Assembly (NCBI RefSeq): GCF_900182815.1
Contig: NZ_FXUA01000007.1
Coordinates: 62,001 to 126,000 of the forward strand
Length of the DNA: 64,000 nucleotides
Direction: 5' to 3'
Origin: Algoriphagus winogradskyi
GTDB taxonomy: Bacteria > Bacteroidota > Bacteroidia > Cytophagales > Cyclobacteriaceae
Shown here: piece after piece, positions 7,987-16,793 of the stretch
How positions within the stretch are numbered: position 1 is the stretch's first letter
How the letters are laid out: each line of letters starts with the position of its first letter
Position numbers and translations under genes: made by a program
Notes under the pieces: model-generated
What the model saw: the letters and a program-made list of their open reading frames with translations, nothing else
The model's database searches: none
What the model was told of the DNA's origin: nothing

Positions 7987-9326
7987 TAGTTACTAGCTAC
8001 ACTTTTGGGCTTTGTGTCTACTTTGGTCCAGATGAATTCTGCTAATTCTCTTCCCTGGGTGATTCCGTATTCGATCGCTGGTCTATAGTGAATCCCTCCA
8101 TAAAACCTGCTCAATGCAGCTTCTTCTGCGGCTTGAGAAAAAGAGTCATATTCCCTAACTGGTAAGCCGTAGGCTACTTCAGAACTATCAACAATGTGAA
8201 ACTCATCACCAAATAAATGAGCTAAGGTATAAGCAGCCGCTGCCGATGCTACACTATGGCCGCTGGTATGCTCCGGGAATGGTGGTGTTTGCAAAAGCGG
8301 TACCCATTGTTCATCTATATGTTGATTGATGTAGGTCTCTGGTCTGATCAAATTGCTTCTGTATTTTTCATCCCAGCAGGAAATAAAAGCTTCATTTAGT
8401 GAAATAGCAGTCAGTGCTAGTGCTTCTGCTGTCTCTTTCCAATCTTTCTTTGCAGCTTTAGAGACAATTGCAGCGATGCTCATCCAGTGACCACCCGGTG
8501 TGATTTTCTTTTCTGCAAACATCACATGACCTTTTACATTCATTTTGTAGGGATTGCAATCCCAAAATAGGGCAATGTTTTTTTGTTCTTGAGTAGCACC
8601 TTTATCCATGTCATATACTTCTTTGGCTACTCTGAAAAATTCACTTTCAGGATCTGTAGAAAAAGGAGGAGGGGGTAAGGGGCTGAATTGGGAAGCTGAG
8701 TCCAAGACGAAGGTTCTGATTTTATTCCAATGCGGTTCAATCGCCTCCATGTATGCAGGGGGAGTTGGCTGCCAAGTTCCTTCTTCTTCCGTTACGGTGA
8801 ATTTTGGGAAAGATCGACTTTGGTGGTAATTGTCTTTTGATGAATATGCTTTAATTACGTCTCCCACTTCTTTGCCGTAGGCAATAGATGCTTCAAAAAC
8901 ATCCTCTGGGATACCCTTTGCTTTCAGGGTTTTATAGGTTGCATCCCTGTGCTCATTCATTAATTCTTCGGAAAAGATCAAGCCCGTTCCAACATAATAA
9001 TAAGCTGCAAGCGAAGCTAGTGGTGGGTACACCTTTTCAGATGGTGTGAAAGTTACTTTCTCCGAACCATTTAATTGCCCAAGAAGGGACTCAGAATTGG
9101 GATCAACTGATGCGGCTACTTCATAAGCCGCCAAAGAGGCATAGCTGTAGATTCTTGCTGCCACTGGTGGAGAGAAAATATCATGAATAATCACTTCTGT
9201 GATTTTTTCCTGAGCTTCACTTATATAGTGTCCATCAGTGATGGCTTGGGAGTAATCGGCTTGTTCTGCGCATGAAGCTGCAATCAGGAGTAAGCCTGAA
9301 AAGAGCATGAATTTAACGGTACGCAT
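7986..9326 (-). CDS. Vanadium-dependent haloperoxidase/PAP2-fold lipoprotein
   Basis: This 446-residue lipoprotein (hydrophobic signal, lipobox AASC, Cys19) carries the three motifs of the vanadium haloperoxidase/acid phosphatase superfamily. K-x6-R-P is at Lys321 to Pro329, HTSGHS at 353-358, and S-R-x5-H at Ser406 to His413. The usual PSGH is TSGH, and the Asp of the phosphatase H-x-x-x-D is not present, which fits haloperoxidase-like proteins better than PAP2 phosphatases. Substrate is unknown: halide oxidation or dephosphorylation are both possible. It is the last gene of a minus-strand cluster with two VCBS lipoproteins and SusCD, 124 bp from the nearest. Outer-membrane location is inferred from the lipobox. 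Confidence 0.85.
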   Translation of the reverse strand: MRTVKFMLFSGLLLIAASCAEQADYSQAITDGHYISEAQEKITEVIIHDIFSPPVAARIYSYASLAAYEVAASVDPNSESLLGQLNGSEKVTFTPSEKVYPPLASLAAYYYVGTGLIFSEELMNEHRDATYKTLKAKGIPEDVFEASIAYGKEVGDVIKAYSSKDNYHQSRSFPKFTVTEEEGTWQPTPPAYMEAIEPHWNKIRTFVLDSASQFSPLPPPPFSTDPESEFFRVAKEVYDMDKGATQEQKNIALFWDCNPYKMNVKGHVMFAEKKITPGGHWMSIAAIVSKAAKKDWKETAEALALTAISLNEAFISCWDEKYRSNLIRPETYINQHIDEQWVPLLQTPPFPEHTSGHSVASAAAAYTLAHLFGDEFHIVDSSEVAYGLPVREYDSFSQAAEEAALSRFYGGIHYRPAIEYGITQGRELAEFIWTKVDTKPKSVASN

Positions 9327-9450
9327 ATTTTAGGATTTAATTTTGTGGTTTTATTGGGATGGAAATCCTTGCTCTCTTTGGTTTTACGGATTTCTTTTTG
9401 ACCTGTTCGGGCGTCAAAGCTATTGGAAATTAAGTAACTATCAAAAGGTT

Positions 9451-12400
9451 TCAGTCCAGAGCTATCCAATAGAGAGGCCCCGAATTACTTGCGGCAAGGC
9501 CAAAATGACTCGTTCCTACTTTGATTTTTTTAATAATTCGAATTTCGGACTTCAACAGAATATCATTTTGAAATAAGGTCTCATTCCAGCCATTTGGAGA
9601 CCATTGGAAGGATATGAAGGGGGCTGCGGTGTTCCTACCCAGGTCTACTCTAAAATCTACAAAGTTACCACCAAGTAGGATTGCCTTCTCAGACTCTGAC
9701 CAAGAAACAGAGAAAATAGGGGAAAGTTGGGCTTGATCTGGAAAGGGATCAAATATAAAACTTCCATCAGTTTGCTGAAGGTAGGCTCCTGAGCGAAATT
9801 CATATACAGCATGTTTCGAGGACTTTTCCAGCACTTCCTCTGAGAAAAGATCTCCTGGGCTTGACAACGCTGCATATTGTTGGTAGGAGCTATGTTTTTT
9901 CTTTATTCCTGGAATCTGCTTCATCAAATCGTCCCGGGTAGCAAAAGGCACCAGGCGATCTCCCATGTAGTGAAAGATTAAAGGATCAGCCTGACCATTT
10001 TCGTCAAAATCTCCATGATATAGCCAAAGCGGTTTCTCAACACTGGCTTTCAATTTGGAATTCAATCCAAGATTCCCTGTCAGAATATCCAAAGTTCCAT
10101 CTCCATTTATATCAGCAACAGAAAGACTTTGAATCCAACCGGCAGAATATTCTAGCCCATTGACCTTTCTTTCCTTAAGGGATTTACCATCATTATTTTC
10201 GAAAACCCGTATTCCTTGCCAGTCTCCTGTGAGGATCAATTCTCCTTCTCCGTTTGCATTGAGATCAGCCCATACAGCTGAGTTAATCATTCCTAATTCA
10301 GTAGATGCGCCAAACCATTCTTTGGTCTTATCTATGAACATTCCGTTGCCTTGGTTGATCAGCAATGCGCTTTTGGGCGTAGCTCCATAATCTCCACTAA
10401 CCACAGAACTGCCTACGAAAATATCCAGATCTCCATCTGCGTCTACATCGTGAATAGCTATGGTGGAGGTATTTTCTCCAATTTTAGGAAGTGCCATCGG
10501 ATTAAACTGAAAGTCTCCTTTGCCATTTCCATAAAATATGCGATCAAAGTTGAATAGCGCACCGCCTTTATATTCATTTCCACCACTTCCTACATATAAG
10601 TCAAGATTCTCATCACCATTCAAGTCTGCAAACTCTGCAACAATATCTTCTGCCTTAGCTAGCTGCTCGAAGACAATGTTTTCCTTTTCAACAAATTCTC
10701 CATCGGGAAGTTGGAGGAAAAGCGCACCTGGCTGATCCAAGGCTCCGCCTACGTAGAAATCATCCAAACCATCATTATTAACATCACCAACAGCTAAAGA
10801 AGGCCCCATGCTTGCAAAGCTTTTTGGAGTCAGATACTCTCGTTTAGTTTCATCGATATTATTTTTTTCCTGGTGTACCCATCGCACTTCAGGGAATGAG
10901 TTTTCTTGGAGATTCTTGCTTTCTGGGATGATGTATGGTTTTCCAGTGCCTTGGGTTAGGGTATAAGTTTGGTCGATTGAGTCTACTTGAAAAATCTCAC
11001 TAGCGCCACTTGGCCAAGCTACGGAAAGGGAATCTATAGATTGAGCTTTTCCCAAGCCAAAAACCAACGTGGAGGAAGTACCTGACATGAATCCTCGGCT
11101 TCCAGAATATTGTTGGAAAATAGAATTGCCATTATAATAAACTCCAACTTTGGCTCCCATACCTAGAGGGTTATTTCCTTTGCCTGCTAGATTGATTCGG
11201 AGAAAAGAATTGCCTGATTTTTCAGCGTGATTTTGATAGATAAATGGAGGTTGATTTAGGTTATTGATGATCAAATCCAGATCGCCATCATTGTCCAAAT
11301 CAGCATAAGTTGAGCCATTTGAGTAACTAGGTTGATCCAAGCCCCATATCCTGAATTGATCTTCAAATTTCAATCCTCCTTTATTTCTAAAACTGAGATT
11401 TGGGAGTTTTACAGTTGGAAGCATCTCAATTTGCTTTCGGCGAAGCTCAGTCATGCTCAAATTTGGCTCTGCTTGCTGACTGTATTGAATAAAATCAAGA
11501 TCATTTGGGCGCTTTTCAATTCCATTAGTGATATAAATATCAGGTAATCCGTCATTATCCATGTCAAAAATCAAGGGAGACCAACTCCAGTCTGAAGCAT
11601 GTACCCCAGAAAAAAGTGCGATCTCACTGAAGCCTTCACTGCCTTGGTTGAGTTGAAGATGGTTACGGACGTATTGATCGGAATACCCAAATTTCTTTTT
11701 AATCTGATACACTTCTTGCTTGTCTTCCCCCACGGATTTCATCCAAATCGCTGGATCTATCGGCAACATATCAGTTGTGAAAATTTCGGGTAATCCATCT
11801 CCATTTATATCAGCCAGATCATTACCCATGCTGTACCTGCTGGTGCTTGAAATGAGGGTTTGTGCAGATTCTCTGAATGTACCATCCTGCTGGTTCAGGT
11901 AGAGGTAATCATTTTCGGTAAAGTCGTTAGAAACATAAATATCTTGCCAGCCATCTCCATTGATATCTTCTGTGCCGACTCCAAGTCCAAAACCCAGAAT
12001 ACTGGAATATATTCCTGAAGCTTTCGTGACATCTTCGAATCCAATTTCTCCTTCGGAAGTCAAATTTTTAAATAGCTTATCACCCAAAGCATCAGGAATG
12101 TTTCTTTGATCAGCTTTCGCAAAAACCTCAGGAGATTTTACAGAATGAGTTAAGAGATACAGGTCCAAGTCTCCATCCCTATCGAAATCTAAAAATGCAG
12201 CTTGGGTGCCAAAGCCAATAAAATCGACTCCATATTCCTCCGCTTTCTCTTCGAATTTGCTGTTGCCTAGATTGAGATAAAGCCTGTTTCTGCCCAATAA
12301 TCCTTTGTAATTCCCAATTTGGGAGACATAGATATCCAGCAAGCCATCGCCATTCACATCAGCCATACTTACTCCGGTAGACCAGCCACCATTTCCACTT

Positions 12401-12714
12401 ACTCCGGCAGACTCAGTAATGTCTTCAAACTGAAAATTGCCTTTGTTGAGGTAGAGGCGATTTGAAACTTGATTCCCTGCAAAATACAAATCCACCAATC
12501 CATCATTGTTGATGTCTCCAGCAGCCACTCCGCCTCCATTATAGAAATACAAGTATTCAAGAATGTTCAGTGAGTCGGTTGAGGTGAGTGAGTTTTCAAA
12601 CGTTATTCCGATCTGCTCATTCTCCATCAACTCAAAAAGTGTCTCTGTTTTTTTCTCCTGGCAAGAAAAAACAACTCCAAATCCAACCAGAAAGACAATT
12701 GATAATCTCCTCAT
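9451..12714 (-). CDS. VCBS/FG-GAP repeat lipoprotein with UnbV-like region (copy 1)
   Basis: The start is taken at ATG 12714 (MRRLSIVFLVGFGV), which gives a clean signal and lipobox VFSC (Cys18). A longer in-frame start at 12753 would put 13 extra residues before it and overlap the upstream gene. The 1087-residue product is built of FG-GAP/VCBS blades with calcium-binding loops such as DINNDGLVDLYF, DVNGDGLLDIYV, DFDRDGDLDLYL and DLDNDGDLDLII. An ASPIC/UnbV-like segment near the middle contains GMGAKVGVYYNG and GSRGFMSG. The fold suggests a large calcium-stabilised extracellular propeller for binding a ligand or partner. It is paralogous to the gene 10 bp upstream, probably by tandem duplication. 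Confidence 0.85.
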   Translation of the reverse strand: MRRLSIVFLVGFGVVFSCQEKKTETLFELMENEQIGITFENSLTSTDSLNILEYLYFYNGGGVAAGDINNDGLVDLYFAGNQVSNRLYLNKGNFQFEDITESAGVSGNGGWSTGVSMADVNGDGLLDIYVSQIGNYKGLLGRNRLYLNLGNSKFEEKAEEYGVDFIGFGTQAAFLDFDRDGDLDLYLLTHSVKSPEVFAKADQRNIPDALGDKLFKNLTSEGEIGFEDVTKASGIYSSILGFGLGVGTEDINGDGWQDIYVSNDFTENDYLYLNQQDGTFRESAQTLISSTSRYSMGNDLADINGDGLPEIFTTDMLPIDPAIWMKSVGEDKQEVYQIKKKFGYSDQYVRNHLQLNQGSEGFSEIALFSGVHASDWSWSPLIFDMDNDGLPDIYITNGIEKRPNDLDFIQYSQQAEPNLSMTELRRKQIEMLPTVKLPNLSFRNKGGLKFEDQFRIWGLDQPSYSNGSTYADLDNDGDLDLIINNLNQPPFIYQNHAEKSGNSFLRINLAGKGNNPLGMGAKVGVYYNGNSIFQQYSGSRGFMSGTSSTLVFGLGKAQSIDSLSVAWPSGASEIFQVDSIDQTYTLTQGTGKPYIIPESKNLQENSFPEVRWVHQEKNNIDETKREYLTPKSFASMGPSLAVGDVNNDGLDDFYVGGALDQPGALFLQLPDGEFVEKENIVFEQLAKAEDIVAEFADLNGDENLDLYVGSGGNEYKGGALFNFDRIFYGNGKGDFQFNPMALPKIGENTSTIAIHDVDADGDLDIFVGSSVVSGDYGATPKSALLINQGNGMFIDKTKEWFGASTELGMINSAVWADLNANGEGELILTGDWQGIRVFENNDGKSLKERKVNGLEYSAGWIQSLSVADINGDGTLDILTGNLGLNSKLKASVEKPLWLYHGDFDENGQADPLIFHYMGDRLVPFATRDDLMKQIPGIKKKHSSYQQYAALSSPGDLFSEEVLEKSSKHAVYEFRSGAYLQQTDGSFIFDPFPDQAQLSPIFSVSWSESEKAILLGGNFVDFRVDLGRNTAAPFISFQWSPNGWNETLFQNDILLKSEIRIIKKIKVGTSHFGLAASNSGPLYWIALD

Positions 12715-12724
12715 TTCTACACGC

Positions 12725-15700
12725 TCAATACTTCCAAATCTCAGCTTTAGCATTGTTTTTTACCACCAATATTTTGCCGTCTCCGAGTGATGAAAAAGCT
12801 CTGACGTCTCCCGCTAGTTTCAGTCCATTTTTAAAGTTTGGCCAATAATCAAACGTGCCATCTCCCTTACCTATCAGTACATCTCCATAGCTGGCATCGT
12901 ATTTACCTACCTCAGGTTTAGCATTGAAAAGATTTCCACCAAGTATCAAATCTTGGATTCCATCTCCATCGAGGTCAGAGACATGAATTGCAAATACATA
13001 GGACCTCTGAGCCATTCTTGGAAAAGGCTTCCAGGAGAATTTGCCAGTTCCATTGTTCATCAAAACGCCTGACTCCAAGCTATTCAGTTCGTTTATGATG
13101 GACCTATCCAAAACTTCCTGAGGGAAAATGTCAGTGAGCGTCTGGTTATTGTAATTGCTGTATCGCATGTACCGCTTTTTCACTGAAGGAATTTGTCGTT
13201 CAAGCTCATGCTTTAACGTGTAAGGAACTTGCACTTCCCCTTCCTGACGCGTGAAAATGTGTTCTATGGACCCATTTTGATCAAAGTCATTCAGATACAT
13301 TCGGACAGGTGTACTATCAGAAACCTTGAAACGTGAGTTCAATCCGTTATTTCCCAAAATCAAATCCGGAAGTCCATTGCCGTCCAAGTCTGCCACTTCC
13401 AGAGTTCTATACCAACCTTTGAGGTTTTCTAGCTCTGGCATCTCTATTTTTTGCAGTTTACCACCTGTATTTTTGAAGAAAATAGGAGCTGTCCACTCCC
13501 CAACAAGAACAAGATCTTTCAAACCGTCATTGTCCCAATCTACTACTTTGGCATCAGTAATCATTCCTATTTCTTTCAATTCGGGAGCGAACGTGGCTGT
13601 TTGGTCGCTGAAGTTTCCAACTCCATCATTAATCCAAACGCTACTGTTTGCAGGTGCTCCATAGACAAAAGGGACAAGTCGACCGCCGACAAATAAATCG
13701 GGGGCTCCATCTTCATTGATATCAAGAACTTGTACTACGGAGCTACTTACACGGTTTAAATTGAAACTTGATTGTTGACTTTTGGTGAAGTTACCTTTTC
13801 CGTCATTTAAGTATAATCTATCTGTAAGTTCAGGTGCTCCTAGTCCAGATTCGTTACCTCCAGATGCGACCAGCAAATCAAGCGTCCCATCTGCATTTGC
13901 ATCAAAGAAAACAGCATCCATGTCTTCAGAAACAGCATCTTCTTCAAAAGTTGCTTGATTTGAGAACGTGTAATTTCCATCGCTAGATCCTATAAATAAC
14001 TTCGCTGCAAATCCTTTTGCTCCACCAAAAAACAAATCATCAACGCCGTCTCCATTCACATCAGCTTTCGCAAAAGCTGGCCCTTCTGTAGAATACATAT
14101 GAAATGTGAGACGATCCCGATCAAAATCCACCATGGGATTTTCCTTGTGTGTGAAATCAATATTTACCTTGTCCTCCTGATGAAAAAAAGGTTCAGTCGG
14201 TTGCTCAAAGAAATACTCACCTTCTGCAAGAGGTTTGGATTCAATCCATTTGAGTGTAAGTAATTGATCCGCTAGGACGTTTTCAACGTGTGTGTAAGTT
14301 CCATCAGGCCATAAAACTTTGACTTGATCTACTTTTTTAATTTTGCCAAGACCAATCGTCAATTTTGGATCTACAGAAGATTCAAAACCCCGGTTAGGCA
14401 TTTGCTCTATATAGAAAATCTGATCGCCAGCAAGGAGCTTCACTTGTGCTCCAATAGCTTGCGAGTTTTTATCTTTTCCGATCAGTTGTAGTTGCAGGGA
14501 ATGGTTTTCAGGGAATAATTCTCTTCCTATGTTTTTGAATAAGGAAGGAGAATTGTTGACGTTGTTCACAATTAAATCAAGTGTACCGTCATTATTCAAA
14601 TCCCCATAGGCTCCTCCATTCGAGTGAATGGCTTTTCCGAGCCCCCAAGCATCAGCTATATTTTCAAACTTTAAGTCCCCTAGATTTCTAAACGCGTAAT
14701 TAGGGACAGGATTAATCGGGATTGGATCAATCAGTGCTTTATAATTAACGCCTTCCTGAGAGATGATTTTGCTTTTGGTTGCGTCATCATCGATGAAATT
14801 AAGGTAATCTAAATCAGTAATGTCTTGATAGATTCCATTAGCGACAAACAAATCTCGCCTGCCATCATTGTCCATGTCAAAAATCAAGGCTCCCCAGCTC
14901 CAGTCGGTAGCTTCCATATTGGCAAGCCTGCCCATTTCACTGAAAGTTCCATCTCCATTATTGATGTGGAGCATGTTTCGGGAAAATTGGTAGTGGTATC
15001 CGTGAGTTTTGTTGAATTTAAATTTATCCCAGTTTTCAAAAGTGGTTATTTGCTTCAGGCGTTGTTGTGGCTCGGGAAGCATATCTGTGACAAAAATATC
15101 CAGCATTCCATCCCCATTGATGTCAGCTATATCTGCACCCATAGAAGCAGCAGAAATGGAGCGCATGGCTGTTTCCAATGATTCGGTAAAAGTACCGTCT
15201 TGATTGTTGATGTAGAGGTAATCCTTCTCAAAGAAGTCATTGGAAATGAAAATATCAGGCCAAGAATCCTGATTAACGTCTCCTATGGTTATCCCGAGTC
15301 CAAAACCTATTAGGGAACCATAGATTCCCGCTTCTTCGCTTACATCTATGAATTTGCCATTATCATTCCTGAACAGCTTATCACCTCCAACTGCATCCCT
15401 TTTTGGTCGCTCATTTTGCATTTTATTGAAGCTACCGATAGCTTGATAGCTGTTGTTTAGCAAGTAAACATCCAGGTCACCATCTTTATCATAATCGAAA
15501 AAAACGGCGTGAGTAGAAAAGCCCTGATCTGCTAAACCATAGATTTCAGCTTCTTCGGTGAAGGTGCCATCTCCTTGGTTGATAAATAGTTCATTCTGTT
15601 TATTGTCTCCGGCGATATCTCCGGAGTTACACACATATATATCCAGTTGGCCATCTCCATTTACATCTGCCATGGCTACCCCTGTACTCCAAGCTCTAGT

Positions 15701-16024
15701 CCCGGCAGTTCCTGATGCTTCCGTGACATCCTCAAATTTAAAATCGCCTTTATTGAGGTAAAGTTTGTTAGAGCCTAAATTACCTGTGAAGTAGATGTCC
15801 AGTAATCCATCGTTATTTACATCTCCTAGTGCTACGCCGCCTCCATTATAGAAATTTCGGTAGGTGAAAATATTGAACTCTTCATCAAATGGAAGGTCAT
15901 TTCGAAAAGATATTCCAGCAGAAATAGGGTCTATGGACTGGAATAAAGTGGGAGATTCTTCTATTTTCTCGGCGCAAGAAGTAGCCAAAATAAAAATGAG
16001 GAATGTTAGTGTTTTACTGTTCAT
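12725..16024 (-). CDS. VCBS/FG-GAP repeat lipoprotein with UnbV-like region (copy 2)
   Basis: This 1099-residue lipoprotein (lipobox ATSC, Cys17, acidic residues following) has the same architecture as its downstream neighbour. FG-GAP blades carry loops such as DVNNDGLLDIYF, DVNGDGQLDIYV and DYDKDGDLDVYL. A central UnbV-like segment has AIGAQVKLLAGDQ and PNRGFESS, and further VCBS blades follow, including DVNGDGVDDLFF and DLDGNGLPDLIL. No catalytic motif is visible. Its ATG overlaps the TGA of the upstream small lipoprotein by 4 bp (ATGA), indicating translational coupling. Tandem pairs of this type next to SusCD are frequent in Cytophagales (family knowledge); the ligand is unknown. Confidence 0.85.
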   Translation of the reverse strand: MNSKTLTFLIFILATSCAEKIEESPTLFQSIDPISAGISFRNDLPFDEEFNIFTYRNFYNGGGVALGDVNNDGLLDIYFTGNLGSNKLYLNKGDFKFEDVTEASGTAGTRAWSTGVAMADVNGDGQLDIYVCNSGDIAGDNKQNELFINQGDGTFTEEAEIYGLADQGFSTHAVFFDYDKDGDLDVYLLNNSYQAIGSFNKMQNERPKRDAVGGDKLFRNDNGKFIDVSEEAGIYGSLIGFGLGITIGDVNQDSWPDIFISNDFFEKDYLYINNQDGTFTESLETAMRSISAASMGADIADINGDGMLDIFVTDMLPEPQQRLKQITTFENWDKFKFNKTHGYHYQFSRNMLHINNGDGTFSEMGRLANMEATDWSWGALIFDMDNDGRRDLFVANGIYQDITDLDYLNFIDDDATKSKIISQEGVNYKALIDPIPINPVPNYAFRNLGDLKFENIADAWGLGKAIHSNGGAYGDLNNDGTLDLIVNNVNNSPSLFKNIGRELFPENHSLQLQLIGKDKNSQAIGAQVKLLAGDQIFYIEQMPNRGFESSVDPKLTIGLGKIKKVDQVKVLWPDGTYTHVENVLADQLLTLKWIESKPLAEGEYFFEQPTEPFFHQEDKVNIDFTHKENPMVDFDRDRLTFHMYSTEGPAFAKADVNGDGVDDLFFGGAKGFAAKLFIGSSDGNYTFSNQATFEEDAVSEDMDAVFFDANADGTLDLLVASGGNESGLGAPELTDRLYLNDGKGNFTKSQQSSFNLNRVSSSVVQVLDINEDGAPDLFVGGRLVPFVYGAPANSSVWINDGVGNFSDQTATFAPELKEIGMITDAKVVDWDNDGLKDLVLVGEWTAPIFFKNTGGKLQKIEMPELENLKGWYRTLEVADLDGNGLPDLILGNNGLNSRFKVSDSTPVRMYLNDFDQNGSIEHIFTRQEGEVQVPYTLKHELERQIPSVKKRYMRYSNYNNQTLTDIFPQEVLDRSIINELNSLESGVLMNNGTGKFSWKPFPRMAQRSYVFAIHVSDLDGDGIQDLILGGNLFNAKPEVGKYDASYGDVLIGKGDGTFDYWPNFKNGLKLAGDVRAFSSLGDGKILVVKNNAKAEIWKY

Positions 16025-16611
16025 GATGGATACTCTTCAAGCTGCTTTTGAATCTTCAGATCCACGATTTCTGCTCTCACTGTGGAAAGATTCTTCTTAT
16101 AAATCCTAACTCGCCTGTTCCCGTCCATTTTTACAAAGACCACCTGCGAACCATCCTCGCTATTGACTTCTATAAAACCATCTCCATACCACTGCTCATA
16201 CAATGCGACAACGTCTGCTCTGAGTTTTTCTACAGCTAAGTCTTCATTCCAGGGAGCCCATCCATCGTAGGAATAATCTGCGGGCATCAAGTAAATTTTG
16301 TCTTGATCAAATTTAGGGTAAAAACGCATTTTTGTTGGAAGCCCTGATGGCATTTCCACCTTGTATTCTATAGAAAGTTCAGTTGGACCATTGAGCAAGA
16401 TGCCTTCTTGATTCATTTTCCAGCACTTTTCATAAAAGGTCTTTTTTTCCATTCCCAGCTCTAATCCTAAAAATAGTTCGTTGAAGGTTTCGCCTGAAGC
16501 CAGTTCATTATCTTCCATTCTTTGATAATCAGATTTGCATGAAATACAGCTTAGAAGTGCTACAATAAGAATGTGAGAGAAAAGGTACAGTTGTTTATGG
16601 ATGGTCTTCAT
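16021..16611 (-). CDS. Small lipoprotein of unknown function
   Basis: The 196-residue product has a lipoprotein-type signal (about residues 8-21) with two possible lipidation cysteines, Cys22 (LLSC) and Cys25 (CISC). The mature part is acidic and rich in aromatic residues, with no family I can name. Blocks include FNELFLGLELGM, RFYPKFDQDKIYLMP and YDGWAPWNED. It ends in a 4-bp ATGA overlap with the VCBS gene, so it is probably a member of the same operon and perhaps an accessory subunit of that surface complex (inference). A terminator lies between it and susD upstream. Confidence 0.6.
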   Translation of the reverse strand: MKTIHKQLYLFSHILIVALLSCISCKSDYQRMEDNELASGETFNELFLGLELGMEKKTFYEKCWKMNQEGILLNGPTELSIEYKVEMPSGLPTKMRFYPKFDQDKIYLMPADYSYDGWAPWNEDLAVEKLRADVVALYEQWYGDGFIEVNSEDGSQVVFVKMDGNRRVRIYKKNLSTVRAEIVDLKIQKQLEEYPS

Positions 16612-16740
16612 GATTCGTAATATATCGTTTGATAGATGAATTAGTAAATACCTAACGAATGGGGCTAAATAATTGAATTTGGGATATCCGGAGATTTCAA
16701 TCTTTAAACCAGTAAGAATTTGCTTGGCAATTTAAGTGAA

Positions 16741-16771
16741 AAAAGGAAGTGCAGTAGTTGCACTTCCTTTT
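16741..16771 (-). terminator. Intrinsic terminator after SusD gene
   Basis: AAAAGGAAGTGCA (16741-16753) and its complement (16759-16771) form a 13-bp stem with a 5-nt loop. On the minus strand it lies 22 bp after the susD stop and ends in a T-run. It separates SusCD from the downstream VCBS genes, although partial readthrough is possible. Confidence 0.8.
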
Positions 16772-16793
16772 AATACTATCAAATAAGGGTTAT

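Noticed and set aside
9338..9345. TAATTTTG promoter-like box
   Set aside because: It points on the plus strand toward no gene; the nearest genes are on the minus strand. No -33 TTTG lies at 19-20 bp.
12715..12753. N-terminal extension of VCBS copy 1
   Set aside because: It would place 13 residues before the signal peptide and overlap the upstream gene. ATG 12714 gives a normal lipoprotein signal.
9451..16024. Repeated DxDGxxD-coding segments as a DNA repeat array or CRISPR
   Set aside because: Repeats are protein-level FG-GAP loops with divergent DNA and variable spacing within two long reading frames.
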